DNA of 64,000 nt, taken from the NCBI GenBank assembly GCA_029224185.1, contig CM055188.1, forward strand, positions 24,137,497 through 24,201,496, in the 5' to 3' direction. Below the pieces are notes generated by a model. That model did not search any database. It was not told where the DNA came from and saw only the letters and a program-made list of their open reading frames with translations. Both the position numbers and the translations under genes were made by a program. The DNA is from Karalla daura (taxonomy: Eukaryota > Chordata > Actinopteri > Chaetodontiformes > Leiognathidae). Numbering within the stretch: the first letter of the stretch is position 1; each line of letters begins with the position of its first letter. Of this stretch, positions 1 through 33,300 are shown in pieces.

Positions 1-454
1 GCATGTTTACTGTTATGAAAATAACATGATCTTGTACATCCAGAGAAATGTTTGTCTTCCATTGCACAAAATTACATTGTCTTCAGCATTCCTATTCCTT
101 CACAATCTATTTTGTGAATGTCCGCCCCTCCTCCCGCCCGTTATCACCTAGCACCACAGAAACCTTAAACACAACTCCACTGATGATTGCTACAGTTGGT
201 GTTTGATACTATCAGTGTACTTTTCTTAAGTATATCGTCCTGTTTTATCAAAATAAATGGTGTCTTCCTGAAACTGTGAAAGAACTATTTTATCCCTTAA
301 GTCCATGAAGTGGGTGGGGTGTAAGAAAAAGGTTCATTAATAAACCATAAATTAGAGAACAAGCAGATTTTCTACTTCAAGTTGTTCATGTGTTGTATCT
401 CCACATGTATCTCCTTTGTTAGGACACTGAAACGTCGGAACAGTTTTTAAGTAG
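1..454. other. Left edge: possible 3' UTR of a converging neighbour gene
   Basis: No coding frame recognised. A plus-strand AATAAA at 252-257 would suit the 3' end of a gene entering from the left and converging on loxl2. Nothing here identifies that gene. Confidence 0.25.
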
Positions 455-1614
455 GATGTGCTTTGAACATTTTTATTTTATTTCAAAAATGTAATTTCCA
501 CATTCACCCATGCATACAAAACCAAAACAGTCAGGCAGCAAGCAAAAGTACCCTTTTAAAATGAAGGATCCTTCAGTTTGTAACATTAAAAACTTAATTT
601 ACAAAAACAACAAGGAGGCATTTTCACGTACATTTGTGGAGTTTTTTTCCAGTACGTCCACAATGTTTTCATAGTCCCTGATGGTAATCATATTATCACT
701 GGAAAGAAGTATGAGCGGAAGCCCTGATCACGGAGATCATCATGAAGGAGTGTCTACTGTACTAACCATGAAAAAAATATCAATAAATAAAACATTTTCA
801 AAAGCAAGCTCAAGTAAGTGGAACATAAAATCATTGAAGGAAAAATAGTACTTTCCCCACTCATCTGAATGCTATCAATTTGTCTTTACCAGACCCTAAA
901 CAACAGTTGTCACTTATGTGTTCAGCACTGGAGGAACCTCGACAGGCAAAATAAATCCAACTTTTAGTAGCATACATTAGTTTTGGTCACGGGTCGTCGT
1001 CCTTTGTCCAAAGTTAAAAACAGCCTTAGCAAATGAATTATTTATCGTACTATATGTGACATATTGCTACCCCATAGATTATGGTGATGTTCTGCATTTC
1101 TTTACAGTTTCTACTTACAGACTATATCTCCTTTCAATTGAAACATACTGTCCATGAAGGAGTCCTAGCACCAGATTTACCAGTAGACTATTTTCTTCCA
1201 TCTCTGACAAAGTTTGATCAAAACGGTTTTTGGTCTGAAGCTTTCCCTCCCCCGACTCTCTGTACTTTGGCTAAGAAGGTAATTACTGGCAAGGTAAATT
1301 AAATAAATTATTTGGTTGCAACCCTCCCTGACATGTCTTCTAATAAGCACCAGGTCAAAAATCTTCATTTCACTGATGAAGGCACGTAGAGATAAAAACA
1401 CTTTGTACAGCTGAAGGTGGTTAACATACTTAGTAAGCAAGCAGTTCATTTTCCGATTAAGTTATTGTCCATTGTACCAGCTGAGCCCTGATCCCAACAA
1501 CTATCCAGCACTGGTCCAAGGAAGCACAGTAGTGCAGCCCCATCTAGTGGTTGTTGAATATTAACATACTCTTCCCTAACGTCCATCCGTCCGTCTGCGC
1601 TGTCCACCGTCGGT
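455..1614 (-). other. loxl2: Probable loxl2 3' untranslated region
   Basis: About 1.15 kb after the loxl2 stop codon with no conserved frame, running down to overlapping polyadenylation signals at 472-482. Near 1538-1550 it holds CCCATCTAGTGG, a CTCF-like core. The 3' boundary is inferred from the signals only. Confidence 0.55.
472..482 (-). terminator. Candidate polyadenylation signals of loxl2
   Basis: Two overlapping AATAAA hexamers on the minus strand (TTTATT on plus at 472-477 and 477-482), the first clear pair after the loxl2 stop. Confidence 0.45.
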
Positions 1615-21328
<19,714 letters not shown>

Positions 21329-22569
21329 GATGCGGGACGGGGGGGAGACAGAAACAGCAATCTAGAGAAAGATAACAGGTGAAAAGACTGTAACTTCACC
21401 TTCAACTTAATTTGTTTCAAGTACCACTTCTTATCAGACTTTACAAAGTAAGCAACAATATCTAAGCATCTGCATATGAGTTACATAATGCTTCACTAGA
21501 CTGCAACACCCAACCAAGACAAGGCAGAACAACATTTCTGGCCTTAATTTCATTTGTTATAACATCTGCATAGTGTTTGTGTGTAACTTTCTGACATCTG
21601 TTTGAAATTATAAAAACGTGTATTTGAGAATAATATTCATTTTCAGATGTTTTATGATCCACGTCTTAACTCTAGAAGGGAAGAAGGGGGAAATCACACA
21701 GGCATAGCCCTACAATCTCCGTTGGAACATGATCTCCTTTGAATGGGTTGGGGTTATTTTTCTGCTTGAGGAGACTATAATGAGGTAGAACACAACCTCA
21801 AAAACACAACCAGGAGGAAGAGGACAGGCATTGCTGTGTTGCATTTGGATGTTTTTATCAAGTTTGTACAGTATGCTCGATTAGTCTATGCAGAAAATAA
21901 CAAAAACAAATAACTTATTTTGAACTCATTTGTCATTTTTGCTAATGGCTCAATTAAACTGTTTCAGTTAAATCAGTATCTGCATCAATGCACTGGAAAA
22001 GATTGACATTAACCAAAACACATTCATATAAGATTTGATTGATACTCTGCAAATGTTAGATGGCCTGGTCCTTACATAGTGCTTTTCATAGCATTTTTTA
22101 CATGATGTGTCACATTCACTTAAAAATGAAACATATTAACAAACAAAACTTTGATTATTCACACACAGTCATATATTAAAAGAATACTATCTAGGCTCTG
22201 GATCTGGTTTCCAGTGTTGCCTCATATTTCTTCACCTTCGTCCAACTGTTTGCTTCTTGAATATTTCTAAGTGTAATGGACCTTAAAAGTAAAATTTTCC
22301 AAATCCAACGAGTTAACCTGAGGGCTGAATGTTATGGGGACAGACAGCAATTTGTGGCCTGGTAGGTCTGTGCATAATTTCAGTGAGTGAGCAGTTTCAG
22401 TATTCAGTCTTGTGCAGTTACACTCAGGTTTTGGCCATCACCAGTCTCCCACAGACCCCTCGCTGGCCTCCACACAAACCACAAGTATAAGCTTCTGACT
22501 CACTGAAGGAATTCAGAACGGTTTTGCAGTAGATTGAGCAAACCGTGAAAATATATTGGATTGCCAGTG

Positions 22570-22570
<1 letters not shown>

Positions 22571-22608
<38 letters not shown>

Positions 22609-22611
22609 AAA
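22571..22611. repeat. GAAA tetranucleotide microsatellite
   Basis: About ten GAAA units in the first (5' UTR) intron of loxl2. Confidence 0.95.
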
Positions 22612-24018
22612 CAAAACAGGAGAATTCGGAAAGGCTTGGATGAGCTTGAAGGTCATGTTGCTGAGACAAGCTCTTCTCTCTCTGTCTTTGTGACAGCCTA
22701 ATGGAGAGCAAATGTGGGCTCCTGCAGGGTGGGTGCTATTCCTCTCATTTATCTGCTGATCTGTGCCTGGAGGCTGCGCGACTGAGCTTCAGACTGAAAG
22801 TCGACTCCACCTCAATATTTCATGGCACACCATGAAAGTGTCAATGGAGTGACCAGAAAGCCCCCGGAGGGAGGAATGTTTCTGGAAGAGATGGTGAGTG
22901 AAAGTAAGGAGAAGAAGGTCCCTCTCCAGCAGAGGGGAACGAGGGGCTTCTTTCCATGCTGACGTAATAGTAAAAAGGCAAACAAATGCCACAGTGCACT
23001 GGCTTAAAATAACACACTGGGAGAGTAGACAGTCCACTGTCTGACAGCGTGAGACATGGGTTTGTGTGTTTTAAGCGAGAAACATCTGGCCTGTCTTCCC
23101 GTGGAAGGAAAATGTTCAGCAGGTAGAGAGAGCTCATTTGATGAGAGAGTGTCTCTCATCACTGCAGCTGATAGAGCAGACCCACGAGGTTTACATTAAA
23201 CAGTAATTTAAGCCCTGGCAGAGCTCAGAGTGCGTTTCTGCAAAGTTCTGAGTCAACATACATCACTCCAAGCAGCATGTGTCAACTCCACATACCTATG
23301 CATGACTAATGGACACTTCTATTGAGTACATTTATTTTGCCAGATAATGCTGCTTACAAAACCCATGGGAACACACCCACTTCCTACAGGAGAATGTTCT
23401 CTGTTATCACTTTCCTCTGCCTCAGAAAGTTAGATTTACAGCGAGGCGGAGAGACATTTAAAACGTGCAGTCTTGCATGGGAACAATAAGGCTGAGCAAC
23501 ATGTGAATACTTCCTCTCACTAGAACGTTGCCAAGTGTGGTCAAGTCAACTGGAAAATCCAATTGTCCACAAGCTGGATATACTCCATTCTCAGCCAGAG
23601 CCAGAGCTCTCTTACTTCTTGCTCTGTTGTTAATATCAGAAATGCTCAAAGCAACATTAACATCAGCTCAGATTTCAGCGTTATCAAAGTGGCAACTGCA
23701 GAGAAGATCTCTGCAGCTTCTTCAGGAACTTCAGCCGCTGTCAGCACCACAGTGAAGCGTTAATCGAGCAGTGATGCTGGTCACGTTCACGTTCAGATTT
23801 ACCACCATGTTATCAAACGTGAGGGTTTAGCAACACCACGATTTTTGCAAATTTCTATCAACTTTGTTAAAACCAAGCTGAAAATACAGAGTTTTGAGTT
23901 TTAACTGTAAAGAGAGGGTTAAAAAAGTGCAAAAAGGAGAAACTTTTCTGCACGTGCCGACATCACTCCACATCAGTTGGACCGCAGGGACGATCGCGAG
24001 AGAACATGTAACACTTAC

Positions 24019-24130
24019 CAACTCTGACAGAAGAAGCAGTGGCAGCCGCACACCCTGTCTCAGTCGCAGACTTGAAGCTTTTCAACCTGTAGAGGAGGAT
24101 GAGCAGAGAGGCAGAGCTGCTTTGTCTCCT
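24019..24130 (-). other. loxl2: Inferred non-coding first exon of loxl2
   Basis: A strong donor, GTTG|gtaagtgt, lies at 24018 on the minus strand in GC/CpG-richer DNA and would splice to the acceptor near 21363 in front of the start codon. The transcription start (upper limit) is a guess from the CCAAT box at 24204-24208. The intervening intron of about 2.65 kb holds an AAAG microsatellite and no coding frame. Confidence 0.5.
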
Positions 24131-24139
24131 TTTTAGCTC

Positions 24140-24245
24140 TGTCCTGGCCGTTTTCTGCGCGCCCCTCACAGCTGGCCGCCCCACTACTCACCACGGCGAG
24201 CAGCCAATCAGAGGCGGCCTCAGCATCCTGACCCCGCCCCCTCTG
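24140..24245 (-). promoter_or_regulatory. loxl2: Probable loxl2 promoter
   Basis: A locally CpG- and GC-rich stretch with a CCAAT box (24204-24208, inside cagccaatcagaggcgg) and a CCCCGCCCCC Sp1-type box at 24233-24242, just upstream of the inferred first exon. No clear TATA box. Confidence 0.45.
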
Positions 24246-24349
24246 TCCTGTCACCAGGGTTACGAAAACAGACAGCTGGCACATCCTGCAGCTGCATCTG
24301 TGAGGTATTACAAAACCCTAAAATGCGCGTTTAGCTTCCTTATTGAGGT

Positions 24350-24540
24350 GGTGGGTGAGTGGTAGGAAGGGTCCCGGTTCAAGTCCACTTTAGCAAAAAC
24401 ATGTTAAAAAAAACATGAATGTTTGGGTCTACTGTGGACTCTAAGTTGCACCATTGACTCAAATAGAGTGAATGGTATGTGTGTGTGTCGTGGCGACCTA
24501 CAGTCTCCACTCTACCACAGACACATACTTAACTGAACTG
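24350..24540 (+). repeat. tRNA-derived SINE with L2-like tail, decayed
   Basis: Begins with a Pol III B-box-like GGTTCAAGTCC (24376-24386). It then has the fish SINE phrases for the body (GTGGACTCTAAGTTGC) and tail (GTGGCGACCTACAGT). Lies just upstream of the loxl2 promoter. Confidence 0.55.
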
Positions 24541-24726
24541 ATAACTGGCAAATATCCCAGGGTAAAACATGTCACTAGTGAGTACATATCAACTCCCTAC
24601 AAATCTCATAGTTGTAATGTTGCCCCTTTACTATAGTAAATAGTATGTATTGTTGCTCCTCTGCTTTTGCTTATTCCTTTCTTTAACAATAAAAAGAAAT
24701 CCCAGATAAAGTTTCATTTTCTTTTT

Positions 24727-25130
24727 AATCCACTGGTCAGCGGTCTCAGAACAGAAGCCCAGCCACTTCCACCAGCTCCTCCAGGATGATCCCAAATGTG
24801 TTCCTAAGCCAGACAAGAGATATATAGTCTCTCCAGTGTGTCCTGGGGTTGCTCCAGGGTCTCCTCCCAGATGGACACCTCTCCAGAGTGGCGTCTGGGA
24901 GGTATGGCCAGATGCCCAAACCACCTCAGCTGGCTCGTCTCAATGCGGAGGAGCAGCTTCCCACCCTATTCGTAAGGCTGAGCCCAGCCACCCTGCAGCG
25001 AGAAACTAATTTCAGCCATTTGTATTTGTGAATTAGTTCTTTCAGTCACTACCCAACCACGCCTCATGGCCAAAGTTGAGGGCTGGAACGTAGACAGACT
25101 GGTAAAATGAGAGCTTAGTTGTAAAGCTCA
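24727..25130 (-). mobile_element. Non-LTR retrotransposon remnant (end of the reverse transcriptase frame)
   Basis: Read on the minus strand, 24.8-25.0 kb gives IETSQLRWFGHLA and then a broken basic tail. This wording closes the ORF2 protein of a LINE that is very common in fish. The upstream part (to about 25130) keeps the DNA pattern of the same element. The frame has stops and indels, so it is a dead 5'-truncated copy. I cannot name the LINE clade with certainty. Confidence 0.6.
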
Positions 25131-26100
25131 GCTCTCTCTTCACCTCAGTGGATTTGTATGTTACAGTATATCTATATCTATCATACACTATTATAATCAA
25201 TAATTATGTACTGGCTATTGCAGTCTTTGATTTTGTTGAAATCTGGAAACACTCTTGTGATTTAGGACAAGTAACAAGAACGATCGTGATTCCTCACACC
25301 CAAGTTACTGTGCTTTCTTTGAGCCAAACAGTGAACTGTAATAAGATTAAGGGTCCTGTTATCTTTGGAATTCCTCTGTTATGCCTTTGTAGATCCAGAT
25401 GTGAGAGGCAGACGTGAATTGGCTGAGGTAATCAAATAACTTCTCATTGATGATTTTTTTCCTTCTCTTTTTTTTTTTTTTTTTAACTTGGAGGCTTATA
25501 AAAACAAAGAAGAAAAAACCCAGAAATAATTCTGGTAATTCGAAACTCAGCTCTACATGAACACCTGTGTTTGCAGTACATGTGGTGGCCCTGAGAAGCA
25601 ACAGCAATAAAACCTGTAGGACACATTTGGTAAACTGCCCTGCTTCAAACAGGTCTGGTTACAGGGGTCTATTCAGAAAGCAATTGTGATTTAATGAGGA
25701 TGACCACTTGTTTTGTCTGAGTAAATATCATTAAGTTACCAGTTGTGCAGAAAACAGAAAAAAAATAGTGTATGGGATGAGTTAATGCCTTCCTTTATTC
25801 AGTGTGGCCAGCCTACAGTATAAACTGCACGCAGATTTGTTGATACCTTCATGTCCATATTGTGAATTGTTAAATTTGGCTGCCAGAGGAAACTGCACAA
25901 ACAAAACGCCACTAATGACATGTTTGTTAAAAGCAACAGTGCACTGACCACCAGAGCACAAAAAAACAGTGATGACATTTGGCATCCGGTGTTCCTGCAG
26001 GAATAAACATTTCCCATATGTTCATCTTCTGGACTCCACCAATAAGAAAACCAACTGAGATGCTTTTTTCCCCCAGATTAAATGACTCAGACATGAGTGA
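25131..26100. other. Intergenic DNA between loxl2 and tacc1
   Basis: About 1 kb between the LINE remnant and the tacc1 3' end. Contains a T-run near 25470 and no recognised gene. loxl2 and tacc1 lie on the same strand, tacc1 upstream. Confidence 0.6.
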
Positions 26101-26104
26101 GAGT

Positions 26105-26254
26105 GAAGCATAAAATATTTACCATTTATTCAGCAATAAAATATAGCAGATAACATAACATTTGAGTATACGTCATTCTTTAATTTTACAAATATTAGCA
26201 AAACATTCTGTTCATTAAGTATAAAATTTACACATTAAAAAGCACCACCACATT
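26105..26254 (-). other. tacc1: tacc1 3' untranslated region
   Basis: A short 3' UTR of about 150 bp if the signal at 26125-26130 is used; a further TTTATT near 25794 could give a longer form. Confidence 0.5.
26125..26130 (-). terminator. Candidate polyadenylation signal of tacc1
   Basis: AATAAA on the minus strand, 125 bp after the tacc1 stop codon. Confidence 0.5.
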
Positions 26255-26320
26255 TCACTTTGTACCAAGTTTGGCAATCAGTTCGTCACATATCTTGCTG
26301 AGCTCTTCAATTTCTTCATT
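26255..26320 (-). CDS. tacc1: tacc1 last coding exon with stop
   Basis: Residues 876-896 and TGA, 22 codons. Acceptor ccgtcacag. Reads NEEIEELSKICDELIAKLGT and K, the TACC1 C-terminus. Confidence 0.96.
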   Translation of the reverse strand, partial: NEEIEELSKICDELIAKLGTK

Positions 26321-29300
26321 CTGTGACGGAGAGAAGGAAAATTATTTAAGGTGAGGTGCCTGTAGAGAAAATGTTTCAAGATAGCAAATGTTCAAAAGTA
26401 CAAGGTGTGAATCAGTTTTTGTGTAATGCATCAAACACTGCCATCTGGTGGAGAAAACACTTCAGTGTAGTTTTTATCTTTTTTCTTTTCTTTTTTTTTT
26501 ACATCGTTATAGTGGAGCATGTTGAATTTTATCCTTCTTTATACTTTTAATCCACAGAATTTAAGATGAAAATATCGCAGTTTTTACTCTAGTACATTAA
26601 AAGCGACACCTTGAAATACTATATTACAAGACAGTTGGTATGAAATGATATATATGAATATTATACAGTGAAAACATCAGTTCCACATACAGATACTTAA
26701 ATGTTTGTGATCTAATTAACATTGAAAGAAACATTTAGAGGTAAAGACTTGTAATGGAGTATTTTTAGTTTGTGGTATTTGTTGTAGTTGTTCTACTTTT
26801 ACCTTTTACTTTTAAGTAAAGGCTCTGAATACTTTCCACCACTATAGAGCCTAGGAGAACCACACTGTGGTCTGGCCAACACGCACTAACAACTTAAAAA
26901 TAAGTTCAAAACATCCAAAAACTTGTTTTTCCTAATTTATTTTTAATTTCTCCTTTCCTTGTTTTTCTGAGGTTGGGTTTCAATATCTCTTCATACTTGA
27001 AAACAAAAAACAGATTCTGGTTTCAGTAAATGAAACACTGCCCTCTAGTGACACATACAACGTGTAGCAGATTCAAGCTCAACACGTATTGAAAATCAGT
27101 ACTGCGAAAGAAAAAAAAAAAAAGATTTTTTTTGTCATCTTGACCTGTTAAATATTTTATCATTAAGCAAGAAATCACCAAACATGGTTTGTTGTAAGAT
27201 TAAAAAATAAGCCATTGGGCACAATTCTCCCAATTTAGCAGGCTTAAATGTAATGTTTTATCAGCAAACATTTACACATTTAGAGACAGTGAATTCCTGA
27301 TTATCATGTTTTTTTTTGTCATCCTACCTTCTGGGCGACCGCCCGTTCAAGTGACTCCACCTTCATTTGCTCCTTTCTCAGTCTGGCGTTCAATGCCACG
27401 CCTTCAGCCGTGGCCTCAGATCGTATGTGGGCTATTTTCTCATTAGCCCTGTTTGACAAAGAAGACGATAATGTGAGGTCATTAATCATTAGCCATCACC
27501 CTTGTTCAGTGATTTAATACTAGTCTGCAGTGTTGACACAGAAGCTTACTTGTCCAACTTCTCCTCAGCATGTGCTTTCAGGTTCTGGTATCGCTGCTCC
27601 TCCTGCTTGATGCGCATCAGGTAGTCCTGCGCACACTTTTTCAGCACTTCCTCATTCTGGAGAGAGTGATGCAGATATTTCTATCAATCTGTTGACACCA
27701 GGCAAGCACATCTCGTCAAAGTCCTCATAAAACTTGACTTACCTTCCTGAAGTCTTCAAGTACTCCCTTCATATGCTCGTACCTCTTGAAGAGTTCGGCA
27801 AAGGAGCGCTCCATAGAGTCGAGGTCAGACATTATGCTATCCCGCTCGGATGTCAGCTGCTTCACTGTTTTTGTGCTGGAGAACATCTTTTGCTGATGCT
27901 CATCCTCTACAACCGACAGAGAGAAAATTTAAGTTTGATTTATGTGAGTTTGTAGGTATGGCTTATGTACTATTAATGACCCAGGTGGCCACATAGTAAC
28001 ATGGCCAGTAAGTTAATATTTTAAATGTTTTATGCTCTGAGTTTAGTTAGCTTGAGCTTTGTATGATTTCTATTTAAGCTACATTTTGTTTACACCATTG
28101 TAAGCTATAAGCTACAGGCTTATTTTCTGGGTAAATAAAAGCCCTTTTTTCCCCACACAAACCAATGTTTCCTCCCTGCTTCACTGCTCGGTCCCTGACA
28201 GTCCTAATATGAATTGGTAGACCTCCAAAGACAATATAGCAGGACTATTTCTAAGCACATTAACAGGGTTGAAGTTTCTCTCACAGTTAACTAGCAAAAG
28301 AGACAACATAAAATCAAGCAAGGTACAGCAGCACTATAGGGCAATGAATTTACTGGAAGTAGAAACAGTAGAAACAATGTCTGCAAAAGTGCAAAAACAA
28401 TCCACATCACAATTCTTTTGATTTTCACACAATACCAATATACCCTGACACCCCCCACCCATTTAAAAATAATTCTCCCTTTATATAGATCCTCATGCAC
28501 TTACATACATACATACATAATCAAAATTATGCATACTCTTCAAACCCTATATTTTCTTGATATTTCTACACTGAAACAGACACAACACAGCTTCTACTGA
28601 GACGTTCTGGAGCCACACAGGAAAATGAACAAACCCCTGGAGATAATGCTACCACCAGGTGTCAGCAACTTACCGATCATCTGTGCAATTGTTTTCTCAT
28701 ACTCTGCCACTATTTCCCTGTAAGGTGAGAACAGAACGAAAACAATTTGTCAACTTTGTTTTCCTTAATCTTTGAGCATTTCTGCAATATTTTCAAGTGT
28801 GAAACAATGCTCCCAAAACAAGACAGCGAGGCGTCATACCTCATCGCTAAAACCTCCGCTCTACTCTCCTCGTACTTCCTCTTCCACTCATTGACCTCGA
28901 TCTCTTTAGTGATGATCTGATTTGAAGACGAAGCATGTAGGCAAAAAAAAGAAAAAAAGTTTAAAACAATGAAACACCGACAGACTCATTCAGTGGTGGC
29001 AGTGACCTACTGTACCTCCTCCCTGATCACAGTGAGGACAGCCGCTTTGTCCATCTCCGTCTGAGGAATACTGTCGTGTGAGAAGGCTGCGATGTCTGGG
29101 GCCTCGCTGGTCATCATTGTCGGAGTCTGTGGGACATGCAGAAAACACTCTGAGTTTGTGCCAAGTTTGAGAGCAAACGATCGCATCCGTTAAGCCTTTT
29201 AAGGCATGCACCAGTCACTAATTCTGCTGTTCTGTTTTCCTATTTAAGATCACATGAAGTCTTAGTGTTGTATTGTGACCCAGGTGCTGCTTTTATTGCA

Positions 29301-30251
29301 CAAGTATTTATTCAACATTAGGATGTAAGTGTGTATGCCTTAATTAACATAGTCTGGAAGGCAAAGCAGAGGTCAGAATTCCCCAAAATATCAAAAAGAA
29401 AGTAAAAAGGGACATTATGCGGCCTGATACCTTTGCTCAGACCACTTCCAGCTACAAGGGAGGATGACTTCCTCAAGCCAAATCCTCCACAACTGTAATA
29501 AGCCCTGCCTTGAGAACTAAAGATGTAGAGAGCCCAGAAAATTGAACATTAAATTGCGAATAAAGAAGGAAGGAAGTCAAGACAGGAACAGGAAATTGAT
29601 CTTCACTTCAGCTAAGCCTGGCTCCAAAAAGCACCTTCTCCAAAACACCAGTCAAAAAAACCAGACTCATTTTCAATCATGAAATACACATTCAATTATT
29701 TTTTTTCACAACCCATACTGGCTTTAACAGCTTAAGTTTGCTGTGCATGCGTGTGATCTAGTGGTCAATTTGCAATAATAATTTCGTGATTATTAAGATA
29801 TCAGAGCTTAAAGAAATGAATGAATATGGGCGCGTCCATCTGAAGAACAGACTGTTTACCATGTTCCTAACCTGGCTTAAATGCCCCACTGACACAAACT
29901 AATTGATGATGTCACAGAGGGTTGCACCTGTACTCCCACTGAAATTAAACTGGGCATGTATCCGTCTTAATGGACAGATATCACACTATTTATCTATTTT
30001 ATCTATTTGTTTGTCTATCTCTTGTTTTTATTTTGTTTTTTTCATTGTGACATGGTCACAGAGGTGGCAGATCCGATTAAATAGCTGCCGTATACAACGT
30101 CGGAGGTTCTGGATATTGTTCTGGCATCTTCCGGCTCAAATTAAGCCCTGGCCAGAAACAAGTGTATGACAGCCCCCTGAAGGCACTGCAGTATAACTCA
30201 CACCAGCTTCCAGAGGCACAGCCCTGCTATATTTCACCACCTCCACACACA

Positions 30252-30316
<65 letters not shown>

Positions 30317-33300
30317 TGGTGGCAGTGACCTGTGATGATGGCAAAATCCTCACACTACCACAACCCATATCCACACCATATCACTGGCCTTGCCCACCTC
30401 AGCTCTGTGGAGTGAACTGTTTGTAGTGGCCAACGCCTGCTATTTCCAGAACATTTTGCTCTTTCAAAGTTATTTTGTTGAAGAAAATGTGTCTGCTTGT
30501 ACACCAGATTCTACAGATTGGATATTACTGTTCCTAAACTATTTCATACTGTTTTGAGGGTAGGTTCAGCTCTGATTGTGCCAGTTTTAATGGATCCATT
30601 TTTTAGTTTGTCTGGCAAAGTGGGAGTTACTATAAACATAGTGGGAGCAGATTACCAGACACGCATGTTTAATGAGTGAAATATACAATATAAAATGTGT
30701 GAAATATCGCACCACTTCACCCTGCTTGCAGGGACTAAGGAAGAGGTGTCAGTTTCTGTAGTGGAAGGAAGTCCTTCCTTCGTGTAACAGATGTCCTGTC
30801 TACCTGGACAATGCTCCTGGGGGACAGCGTAGAGGATGTGTGTGTGTGTGTGTGTGTGTGTCCCACTACCGATAATGAAATACTGATATGTATGGGTAGA
30901 CAACTTTAATTGGAGCACAAGACAACATGACGCAGGCGATGAACAACTTAGTCTGCATGTGTGCATTAAATGTTTATGGATTAATTTAAAAAAACACGTG
31001 AACTCTAATTATAGCAAAACTATCTCCTTCCCAATTGATACCGAGAACAAAAACAAGGTGGTGCAAAACAAGTCACGTTTAAATATTCACAGTATTTACC
31101 CACCCTCCCTCCATACTTACTATATCATCTTTCAGACTGCAGGTGTCCCTTTCTACGGGCTTTGTCTCAGGAGCTTTAGGGAGAAAGAAAATACTGAATT
31201 CAGCACATATGACAAATGACAATGCTGTACCAGTATTTAAGAAATGAGACAGGAGCAGATCCACACAGGTCAAGACATGAAATTTGGAAACATGGGACTA
31301 TCATGGAAACATGGGATTACAAAGCTGTGCTGAATAAAATTTAACTGAAGCATCATTGATCCACATCTGACCCTGGAGTGTCTTTCCCACAGGTTCTTGC
31401 ACGTGCTCAGCAACAGGGGAGCTTTAGGAGCTTTCCCTAATGTGAATAATTAAATAAGCAAAGCCTCATGGGAGTGCAATGTATCTCTCTAGTCATGTGT
31501 TAATGCACAACAGCTCAGTGTGCCTTATATTGCTCTCCTGGGTCAAACAAAATTGAAATGAATGATACTGAATTTCAAATAATGTAACTAAATTCAGGAT
31601 AATGGCATTTATTGAATCAACCTTAACCTGATGCTGTAATATTTTATTAATAAGTAAGCATTTAATTTAACTGTGTTTAGATGGACCAGTTGACTCAGCT
31701 GAGTTAAGTAAATCATTGTGTCATTTCATCAACACCTCGTCTGAACTTAATAATGCCACTTTAACAATAATAACAATGATAATACTATTTATCTTTTAGT
31801 TAAATTTCAAACATTCTTGTTTTAATTACAAAATTGTCAATATCATTGTCAGTAATTAGTAATAAAGTTGTGCAACTGAGCCTCTCTTCATATGAGGTTT
31901 TTAGATTTGATCCTATTGTTGTTATCAGATAAGTTATCACAGTACAAAACAGTATCAGTCATTTAGTAAAAACTGTAATAAGAGGAGAAACCTGCTATCT
32001 TAAAGATGCATTTATATGCTATTACTTCACAACAACCCTTTATCGTGAATCTAAAAATTAACTGTACTTCTCTCAACCAAACGTACCATTCATTGAGAAA
32101 GTGCTCTTGATTGGCTGTATTTTTGCAGGCAGTTTACTGCACTCAGATTCTTTCTCTTCCAGGATGTCTGATGTCTGGCCAATGATGGCCGTGGAGGCAA
32201 GCTTCTCCTCGTCGGTGGCATGTTGAACTTGCTGAGTGATCTCGGGGGTCTGAACCACAACCTCTTCTTCCTCCTGGAGACAAGGGAGCAGAAGAGGGAT
32301 CCACAGCTCAGGTAAGACTATTTCACACTGTTGTTTCCACTATTATAGCACAAACTGTGAATAATTAAACCTCACATGGTTTACTTGGTAATACCCCATG
32401 CAGGACCTTTTAACATCTGGTGGAGAAGAGACCAAATCTACAAGCTGCATTACATAACTTGACTGATTAGCTCTGATATAGAAAGTCTATTTGGATATCC
32501 TGGAGTCATTTCATCTTGAGGAAAGAGGAGTTGAAAATACTTAAGGCACGGGGGACCCACAGGCTAATATTTAACTGCGTATACGTTAGAGATCTGTCAC
32601 CATGCCAAGGCAGCAGTGTAGAGCTGCAGGCACTGCTGATGCCGTGAGAGTGGAGAGGAGGTGAGGCCAAGGGGTTTAACAGCTGCTGAATAATGGACAT
32701 TGCTGTGTCACTCTGGTAAGGTGACACAACTCTCACACATGTGCACACACATTACCTGACTGCACGCATCATTTCCCAGGGACTGGCTCTCATCGTATTT
32801 CTGAGCTTTACAGGAATTCCTACAAGACGAGCACATGACGACACCACACATGTCAGGATATACAGATACAACAGTACTGATCCTTACACTTTTTAATTGC
32901 TCTTTCTCTTTGCTCTACAGCAATCAAGTCGATAACATTTCTTCTCCTGTCTTCCTCTGTCAACTGCACGCTACCATGTAAAATGTACATTATAACCATG
33001 CTGCTAGCGCTGCCCTGTTTCCGGAGACATGGGATGGGACAAATTAACTTGGAGAAGTAACAGTGGATGGGCTGGTGAGTTAAGCTGACAGCCAGAAAGA
33101 CATTATATCCGTCACAAGGTCCTGAAGCGGGTCAGTTCTGACCCAGCACAAGCCACGGTGGGACTGAAATGGGAGGCCAGCGGCATGAGAGCGAGAGAGC
33201 ATCTGTACTGAAAGTACTTACAACAGAAAACAGAGAAACTTGGCTTGATCAGATGTCCTGGAGCTAATTCGTGGCGGACAAAAGCAGAGGTTGGAGGGGA

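Larger units (their letters stand above)
29127..31120 (-). other. tacc1: tacc1 intron 6 (about 2 kb)
   Basis: Holds the CA array at 30244-30314 and a GT run at 30837-30861; no coding frame recognised. Confidence 0.65.

Noticed and set aside
1233..1283. Alternative last exon of loxl2 (acceptor near 1281, frame AKYRESGEGK)
   Set aside because: Phase fits, but the protein has no likeness to the LOXL2 tail, while the exon at 1615-1685 gives GGS and GLL-NQLS.
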